A DNA stretch of 18,128 bases from Thermocrinis sp. (GTDB taxonomy: Bacteria > Aquificota > Aquificia > Aquificales > Aquificaceae): positions 1 to 18,128 of the forward strand of contig WYEK01000053.1 of NCBI GenBank assembly GCA_009903855.1, written 5' to 3'. Below the pieces are notes generated by a model. The model was given only the letters and a program-made list of their open reading frames with translations, was not told where the DNA came from and made no database searches. Within the stretch, counting starts at the first letter, position 1, and each line of letters starts with the position of its first letter. Below are positions 13,819 through 18,128 of the stretch, one piece after another. Both the position numbers and the translations under genes were made by a program.

Positions 13819-14293
13819 GGGCTAACCTCCTCCTAAGACCGTTCACCCTGTCTATAAAGGTGATGCCGTCCAGATGGTCCAGTTCGTGCTGGAATACTAT
13901 GGCAGGAAATCCCTCCAACTCATACTCCTTTATCTCTCCATTTAGGTCCATTGCCCTGAACCTTACCTTTTGGTATCTCTCCACCTCCACCGTAAGACCG
14001 GGGAAAGATAGGCAACCTTCTCTGTATCTTATGCTACCCTGTCCTTCTAAGAGCTCGGGATTTATGAGCACCAACTTTACAGGAGGAGACTCCTTTTTTG
14101 GGGAGGTATCTATGACCATTATGCGGAGGGGTTCTCCTATCTGATTTGCTGCCAAACCCACACCCTCTGCATGATACATGGTTTCAAACATGTCCTCCAC
14201 GAGCTTTACTATATCTCTGTCTATGACATCCACCTTTAGGGTGGGGGTTTTCAAAATAGGGTCTGGAAATCGGACAATCTTCCTTACAGCCAT
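13775..14293 (-). CDS. def: Peptide deformylase
   Basis: Metalloenzyme that removes the formyl group from the N-terminal Met of nascent proteins. The 172-residue protein has all three family motifs: GVGLAANQIG (45-54, with Gln51), EGCLSFPG (92-99, metal ligand Cys94), and QHELDHLDG (135-143, metal ligands His136 and His140, catalytic Glu137). It is the first gene of the - strand cluster. No Shine-Dalgarno precedes the ATG; a TAAATT hexamer lies nine bases upstream, suggesting a leaderless message. Its 3' end overlaps the SpoVG-like gene by 44 bases. No fmt is adjacent, although def-fmt pairs are frequent elsewhere. Confidence 0.97.
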   Translation of the reverse strand: MAVRKIVRFPDPILKTPTLKVDVIDRDIVKLVEDMFETMYHAEGVGLAANQIGEPLRIMVIDTSPKKESPPVKLVLINPELLEGQGSIRYREGCLSFPGLTVEVERYQKVRFRAMDLNGEIKEYELEGFPAIVFQHELDHLDGITFIDRVNGLRRRLALERYAKLQRQGTGG

Positions 14294-14336
14294 AGTGTGA
14301 ATAATTTAAACCATACGGTGTTAAAATACATCCCAA
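14294..14336. promoter_or_regulatory. 43-base divergent promoter region of def and glmS
   Basis: On + a TAAAAT (14322-14327) ends nine bases before the glmS ATG; on - a TAAATT (14308-14303) ends nine bases before the def ATG. No Shine-Dalgarno is present on either side and no good -35 is seen. The short distances suggest that both mRNAs begin at or very near the start codon. Confidence 0.5.
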
Positions 14337-16115
14337 ATGTGCGGTATAGTTGGATACACAGGCAAAAGGAGGGCGGTCTTTATACTTTTGGAAGCCCTGG
14401 AACGCCTTGAATACAGAGGCTACGACTCCTCTGGCGTTGCCCTTCTGGAAGGTGGTCAGATCTTCGTGGATAAGAAGGTAGGTAAGATAAGGGAACTAAT
14501 AAAGAGCCTTTGGGGAAAAGAACTCAACGCCACCACTGGCATAGGGCATACCCGATGGGCTACCCATGGGGGCGTATGTGAGCTAAACGCCCACCCTCAC
14601 ACCGACGGTGAAGGGCGTTTTGCCTTGGTACATAACGGCATTATAGAAAACTACCGAGAGCTAAAGGAATATCTCATCTCAAGGGGTGTAAAGTACGTTT
14701 CCGAGACGGACACAGAAGCCATAGTACATTTGATTTCCCTTAACTACGAGGGAGACCTCCTAAAGGCTGTGCTGAAGGTCTTACCTATGCTAAAGGGGGC
14801 GTATGCCTTTGCGGTAATCAGTTCTATGGAACCTAACCGCATAGTAGGTGTAAGGTATGGAAGTCCTCTGGTGGTGGGACTTGGAGAGGGTGAAAACTTT
14901 CTGGCTTCGGACATTCCAGCTTTGCTTCCCTTTACCAAGAAGGTTATACCTTTGGAGGATGGAGAAATAGCAGACATTACTCCGGATGGTGTTAGCATTT
15001 ATGACTTTGAGGGTAATCTAAAGGTAAAGGAATCTATAACTGTTCAGTGGGACCTGCTATCCGCCGAGAAGGGAGGTTTCAAACACTTTATGCTAAAAGA
15101 GATCTTTGAACAACCTCGGGTAGTAGCAGACACAATAAAGGGCTACATTTCCCGAGATTACGAACTACCCTTCTCCCTAAAGGACTTTAGAAGGATCGTT
15201 ATAACCGCCTGCGGAACATCCTATCATGCAGGACTCATAGGCAAATACTGGCTTGAAAGGTTTGTGGGCATTCCTGTGGAGGTATCGTACGCCTCAGAGC
15301 TCAGGTATTCAGACACTCCCATAGGAGAGGGAGACCTGGTGATTGCCATATCCCAATCGGGCGAAACCGCAGACACACGCTTTTCTGCTCTATCTGCCAA
15401 GGAAAAGGGTGCAGTTTTGTTGTCTATCGTGAATGTAATGGGCAGTGCCCTGAGCAGAGAGTCTGATTACACCCTATACACCCACGCAGGACCCGAGATA
15501 GGTGTTGCAGCAACCAAAACTTTTACCTGCCAACTGGCAGTTCTCTTTTCCTTAGCTATAAGTGCCCATCCAGAGAGGGAAAATCTTATAAACCAGCTTT
15601 TGAAGGTTCCCAACCTTATGGAGGAAGTTCTGTCAAAGGCTGAGGGTATAAAGGAGGTGGCGCTTAACTATTCCCAAAGGAAGAACCTTCTCTACTTGGG
15701 AAGGTATCTAAGCTACCCAGTTGCCTTAGAGGGCGCCCTAAAGCTGAAGGAAATTTCTTACATACACGCGGAGGGTTATCCTGCGGGTGAGATGAAACAC
15801 GGTCCCATAGCCCTTATAGACCAGCACATGCCCGTTGTGGTGGTAGCCCCAAGGGATAGGGTTTATGAGAAGATCCTCTCTAACATAGAGGAGGTTCTCG
15901 CAAGAAAAGGTATCGTTATATCCGTTGGCTTTGAGGGCGATGAAAACCTCAAAAAGCTCTCAAAGGACTTTATTGAAATTCCCCAGGTGGCAGAGGAACT
16001 GACCCCCTTCTTGACAGTGCTTCCCTTACAGCTCTTTGCCTACTATATTGCAGACTACTTGGGCTTGGATGTGGATCAACCAAGAAACTTGGCAAAGACC
16101 GTCACTGTTGAGTGA
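14337..16115 (+). CDS. glmS: Glutamine--fructose-6-phosphate aminotransferase (isomerizing)
   Basis: Makes glucosamine 6-phosphate from fructose 6-phosphate and glutamine, the entry step to peptidoglycan and LPS amino sugars. The 592-residue protein starts MCGIVGYTG, so Cys2 becomes the N-terminal nucleophile after Met removal. The glutaminase domain has YRGYDSSGVA, GHTRWATHG, HPHTD and HNGIIENY; two SIS domains follow (ACGTSYHAG, ISQSGETADT, AATKTFTCQ in the first; LKEISYIHAEGYPAGEMKHGPIALI in the second); the C-terminus is the canonical DVDQPRNLAKTVTVE. No glmS ribozyme or other leader can fit: only 43 bases separate it from def. Its last 14 bases overlap the convergent argF. Confidence 0.98.
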   Translation: MCGIVGYTGKRRAVFILLEALERLEYRGYDSSGVALLEGGQIFVDKKVGKIRELIKSLWGKELNATTGIGHTRWATHGGVCELNAHPHTDGEGRFALVHNGIIENYRELKEYLISRGVKYVSETDTEAIVHLISLNYEGDLLKAVLKVLPMLKGAYAFAVISSMEPNRIVGVRYGSPLVVGLGEGENFLASDIPALLPFTKKVIPLEDGEIADITPDGVSIYDFEGNLKVKESITVQWDLLSAEKGGFKHFMLKEIFEQPRVVADTIKGYISRDYELPFSLKDFRRIVITACGTSYHAGLIGKYWLERFVGIPVEVSYASELRYSDTPIGEGDLVIAISQSGETADTRFSALSAKEKGAVLLSIVNVMGSALSRESDYTLYTHAGPEIGVAATKTFTCQLAVLFSLAISAHPERENLINQLLKVPNLMEEVLSKAEGIKEVALNYSQRKNLLYLGRYLSYPVALEGALKLKEISYIHAEGYPAGEMKHGPIALIDQHMPVVVVAPRDRVYEKILSNIEEVLARKGIVISVGFEGDENLKKLSKDFIEIPQVAEELTPFLTVLPLQLFAYYIADYLGLDVDQPRNLAKTVTVE

Positions 16116-17019
16116 ATAAAAGCTTTAAGAGCCCCATCTGTGCATATACCCTGTTCTCCGCCTGTGTGAAGATAAAGTCTGCAAACTTTTCAAACACATC
16201 CTCAGTGATCTCTTCTCCCTTTTTGGCAGGCAGGCAGTGCATCACCAGTACTGTATCCTTTGCGTGCTTCAAAAGCTCACTGTTTACTTGATAGTTTTTT
16301 AGAGCTTGCAACTTCTCTTCATCCCTATCTTGGTTCATGCTCACCCAAACGTCCGTATATACCACATCCGCATCCTTTACCGCCTCCACTGGGTTGGGAG
16401 TAAGATAGATGCTACCGCCCGTGATTTTGCAAAGGTCCTCTCCCGCCTGATAGTAGTAAGAGGAAGGCTCATAACCCTCCGGAGTAGAAACGAAAAGTTT
16501 TAGGCCAAATAGCCCAGCAGCCACAAGCCAGGTGTTGCAAAGGTTATTACCATCTCCCACATAAGCAATCTTGAGATCCTTTATACCCTCCCCAAAGCGT
16601 TCATAAAGAGTAAAGACATCACTGAGGACCTGACAAGGATGGGATATATCCGTCAGGGCGTTTATGACCGGAATGGATGAGTAACCGGCAAACTCTTTGA
16701 GCTTTTCGTGAGAATCGGTGCGTATCACTACTCCGTGCAAATACCTTGAAAGGGTCCGTGCGGTGTCCTTTAAGTCCTCTCCCCTCACCAACTGAAGGTT
16801 GTTTTCTTGAAGGAACATAACCTCACCACCTAACTTTCTTATGCCAACCTCAAAGGATACCCTTGTGCGGGTGGACGGTTTTGTAAATATAAGGGCAAAG
16901 TATTTACCTTCCAAAATTTTCTCTTGGGGTGCTCCTTCCTTTATCTTAAGGGAATCATCTAATACTAGCCACCCTTCCTCTACTGTAATGTCCCACAGAT
17001 CAACAAAATGCCTTATCAT
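16102..17019 (-). CDS. argF: Ornithine carbamoyltransferase
   Basis: Arginine pathway enzyme that makes citrulline from ornithine and carbamoyl phosphate. The 305-residue protein carries carbamoyl-phosphate motif STRTR at 49-53, HPCQ at 127-130, the ornithine-site segment DVWVSMNQ at 223-230, and HCLPAKKGEE at 261-270 with the active Cys262. DVWxSM and HCLPA separate it from aspartate and acetylornithine carbamoyltransferases. ATG 17019 is chosen; the open frame reaches 17145, but the extra 42 codons cross the argF promoter and an rRNA promoter. A perfect TATAAT ends seven bases before the ATG and there is no Shine-Dalgarno, so the message is probably leaderless. Convergent overlap with glmS is 14 bases. 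Confidence 0.96.
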   Translation of the reverse strand: MIRHFVDLWDITVEEGWLVLDDSLKIKEGAPQEKILEGKYFALIFTKPSTRTRVSFEVGIRKLGGEVMFLQENNLQLVRGEDLKDTARTLSRYLHGVVIRTDSHEKLKEFAGYSSIPVINALTDISHPCQVLSDVFTLYERFGEGIKDLKIAYVGDGNNLCNTWLVAAGLFGLKLFVSTPEGYEPSSYYYQAGEDLCKITGGSIYLTPNPVEAVKDADVVYTDVWVSMNQDRDEEKLQALKNYQVNSELLKHAKDTVLVMHCLPAKKGEEITEDVFEKFADFIFTQAENRVYAQMGLLKLLFTQQ

Positions 17020-17026
17020 AACTAGT

Positions 17027-17032
17027 ATTATA
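17027..17032 (-). promoter_or_regulatory. argF -10 element, seven bases before the ATG
   Basis: TATAAT read on the - strand from 17032 to 17027, followed by ACTAGTT and the ATG at 17019. No matching -35 at 16-18 bases is convincing. Initiation about seven bases after the hexamer would place the first nucleotide at the start codon. Confidence 0.55.
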
Positions 17033-17060
17033 AACCAAGCAAACCAAAGGGTTTTTATGT

Positions 17061-17106
17061 AAAAATTTCTTGACCCCTTGACATCCTTTGCAGAAGGGTG
17101 TATAAT
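17061..17106 (+). promoter_or_regulatory. rRNA promoter P1 (with A/T-rich UP-like element)
   Basis: TTGACA at 17078-17083, 17-base spacer, TATAAT at 17101-17106, both hexamers fully consensus. AAAAATTT at 17061-17068 just upstream resembles an UP element, and a second TTGACC sits at 17070-17075. It is the first of five promoters in tandem before the 16S gene. Confidence 0.9.
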
Positions 17107-17127
17107 TAATAGCATCTTAAGCAAGGT

Positions 17128-17154
17128 TGAGGGGCGAAAGTTCAAAGCCCCTTG
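17128..17154 (+). repeat. Leader hairpin H1 after P1
   Basis: AGGGGC (17130-17135) pairs with GCCCCT (17147-17152) around an 11-base loop, followed by TGTTAAAAAG. Almost identical to H5b before the 16S gene (three differences over 30 bases). Confidence 0.75.
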
Positions 17155-17165
17155 TTAAAAAGTAC

Positions 17166-17194
17166 TTGACGAAGTTTGGTGGTTGAGTTATAAT
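17166..17194 (+). promoter_or_regulatory. rRNA promoter P2
   Basis: TTGACG at 17166-17171, 17-base spacer, TATAAT at 17189-17194. Starts 88 bases after P1; its spacer resembles that of P5. Confidence 0.88.
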
Positions 17195-17215
17195 TAACTA
17201 TCCTGTAAGAAAAAC

Positions 17216-17238
17216 TGAGGGGTGTAAAAAGCCCCTTG
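17216..17238 (+). repeat. Leader hairpin H2 after P2
   Basis: AGGGG (17218-17222) pairs with CCCCT (17232-17236), with an added T-G wobble, around an A-rich loop; followed by TGTTGAAAAGG. Nearly the same as H4. Confidence 0.75.
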
Positions 17239-17249
17239 TTGAAAAGGAC

Positions 17250-17278
17250 TTGACAAAATTAGGTTGTTAGGTTATAAT
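17250..17278 (+). promoter_or_regulatory. rRNA promoter P3
   Basis: TTGACA at 17250-17255, 17-base spacer, TATAAT at 17273-17278. Starts 84 bases after P2. Confidence 0.9.
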
Positions 17279-17292
17279 AATAAGGTTGTTTG

Positions 17293-17315
17293 AGGAACCC
17301 AAGTGGAGGGTTCCT
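17293..17315 (+). repeat. Leader hairpin H3 after P3, with a different stem sequence
   Basis: AGGAACCC (17293-17300) pairs perfectly over eight bases with GGGTTCCT (17308-17315) around AAGTGGA. The stem differs from the AGGGG/CCCCT of the other units on both sides, so pairing, not sequence, is kept. Flanks (TG before, TGT and AAAAGG after) match the other units. Confidence 0.8.
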
Positions 17316-17326
17316 TGTAAAAGGAC

Positions 17327-17355
17327 TTGACAACCGCTGTAAAGTGATGTATAAT
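17327..17355 (+). promoter_or_regulatory. rRNA promoter P4
   Basis: TTGACA at 17327-17332, 17-base spacer, TATAAT at 17350-17355. The -10 and initial transcribed region (TATAATTAATAnCATCT) match P1, pointing to duplication of a two-promoter block. Confidence 0.9.
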
Positions 17356-17367
17356 TAATAACATCTC

Positions 17368-17390
17368 TGAGGGGTGTAAAAGCCCCTTGT
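17368..17390 (+). repeat. Leader hairpin H4 after P4
   Basis: AGGGG (17370-17374) pairs with CCCCT (17383-17387); loop A-rich; followed by TGTTGAAAAG, then directly by the P5 -35 region. Confidence 0.75.
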
Positions 17391-17400
17391 TGAAAAGCGC

Positions 17401-17429
17401 TTGACGAGTTTGAGTTGTTAAGTTATAAT
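17401..17429 (+). promoter_or_regulatory. rRNA promoter P5, proximal to 16S
   Basis: TTGACG at 17401-17406, 17-base spacer, TATAAT at 17424-17429. Starts 74 bases after P4. The predicted transcript begins near 17436, leaving a leader of roughly 87 bases before mature 16S rRNA. Confidence 0.9.
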
Positions 17430-17440
17430 TAAAATCAAAA

Positions 17441-17483
17441 TCCCCGTAAGGGGAATTGAGGGGCAAAAGTTTAAAGCCCCTTG
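17441..17483 (+). repeat. Leader hairpins H5a and H5b
   Basis: H5a: TCCCC (17441-17445) pairs with GGGGA (17450-17454) around a GTAA loop, a GNRA tetraloop. H5b: AGGGGC (17459-17464) pairs with GCCCCT (17476-17481). The C-runs and G-runs of the two could also pair with each other, so alternative folds are possible. Confidence 0.7.
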
Positions 17484-17506
17484 TCAACTTGGCAACTGAA
17501 TAGGGA

Positions 17507-17522
17507 GGAAGAACCCGAGGTT

Positions 17523-17526
<4 letters not shown>
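17507..17526 (+). repeat. Hairpin across the predicted 16S rRNA 5' end
   Basis: GGAA-G-AACC (17507-17515) can pair with GGTTTTCC (17519-17526) with one bulged G and a CGA loop. It spans the predicted mature 5' end (about 17523). A GGGAGGA run just before it (17503-17509) resembles a Shine-Dalgarno sequence, which could pair with the 16S 3' end during maturation. Speculative. Confidence 0.4.

Positions 17527-18128
<602 letters not shown>

Noticed and set aside
14294..14336. glmS ribozyme
   Set aside because: Only 43 bases separate def and glmS, far too few for the ribozyme, which is known mainly from Gram-positive bacteria.
17020..17145. 42-residue N-terminal extension of ArgF
   Set aside because: Crosses a perfect TATAAT and rRNA promoter P1; the protein from 17019 has normal length and begins like the family.
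17272..17487. 71-codon - strand open frame upstream of 16S
   Set aside because: Runs antisense through promoters P3-P5 and their hairpins; no Shine-Dalgarno or protein character.
17061..17490. CRISPR-like regular repeats upstream of 16S
   Set aside because: The repeated blocks are promoters and hairpins at 74-88 base spacing with similar spacers; there are no unique spacers and no cas genes.

Overview
The window is 18.1 kb of a bacterial chromosome, most likely from the Aquificaceae (Thermocrinis/Hydrogenobacter-type thermophilic chemolithoautotrophs). The evidence is the 5' part of a 16S rRNA gene with G/C-rich helices and an Aquificales-like 515-region, proteins rich in Lys, Glu and Arg, very tight gene packing, and a gene set typical of that group. 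The genus call is an inference from memory, not from a search. Gene density is close to total: the only gene-free stretch over 300 bases is the 16S rRNA promoter region.

Left part (1-3974): the end of a phosphate ABC transporter operon (pstC partial, pstA, pstB, + strand) meets a DUF815-type AAA+ ATPase gene (- strand), their 3' ends overlapping by 35 bases. Divergent from the ATPase gene is a lipoprotein with a coiled coil and TPR-like repeats, resembling CpoB/YbgF. Middle (3998-8442): mutS2 (- strand) is divergent from a TonB-dependent outer-membrane receptor gene (+ strand). The receptor carries the CxxxM and HxM copper-ligand motifs of the OprC/NosA family, but its start codon and signal peptide appear broken by two point changes. 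A very compact G-quadruplex motif lies just after its stop codon.

A long - strand cluster runs from 14293 down to 8443: def, a SpoVG-like gene, a ResB/Ccs1-type cytochrome c biogenesis gene, a UPF0114 membrane protein, ispE, tRNA-Gln(TTG), prs, rplY (L25/Ctc form), pth. Genes overlap or are separated by at most 18 bases, so it reads as one operon linking translation (def, rplY, pth, tRNA), PRPP and isoprenoid supply, and cytochrome assembly. The ispE reading frame has no stop before the tRNA and runs through it. glmS (+) is divergent from def and convergent with argF (-), overlapping it by 14 bases.

The right end (17020-17522) is the most striking stretch: five consecutive promoters, each with TTGAC(A/G), exactly 17 bases, and TATAAT, and each followed by a G/C hairpin. 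One hairpin has a different stem that keeps pairing. They feed the 16S rRNA gene, of which about 606 bases are present before the window ends. A second recurring pattern is that several first genes (argF, glmS, def, the lipoprotein, the DUF815 gene) have a -10-like hexamer only 7-9 bases before the start codon and little or no Shine-Dalgarno sequence, which suggests leaderless mRNAs, whereas several downstream operon genes have clear Shine-Dalgarno sites.
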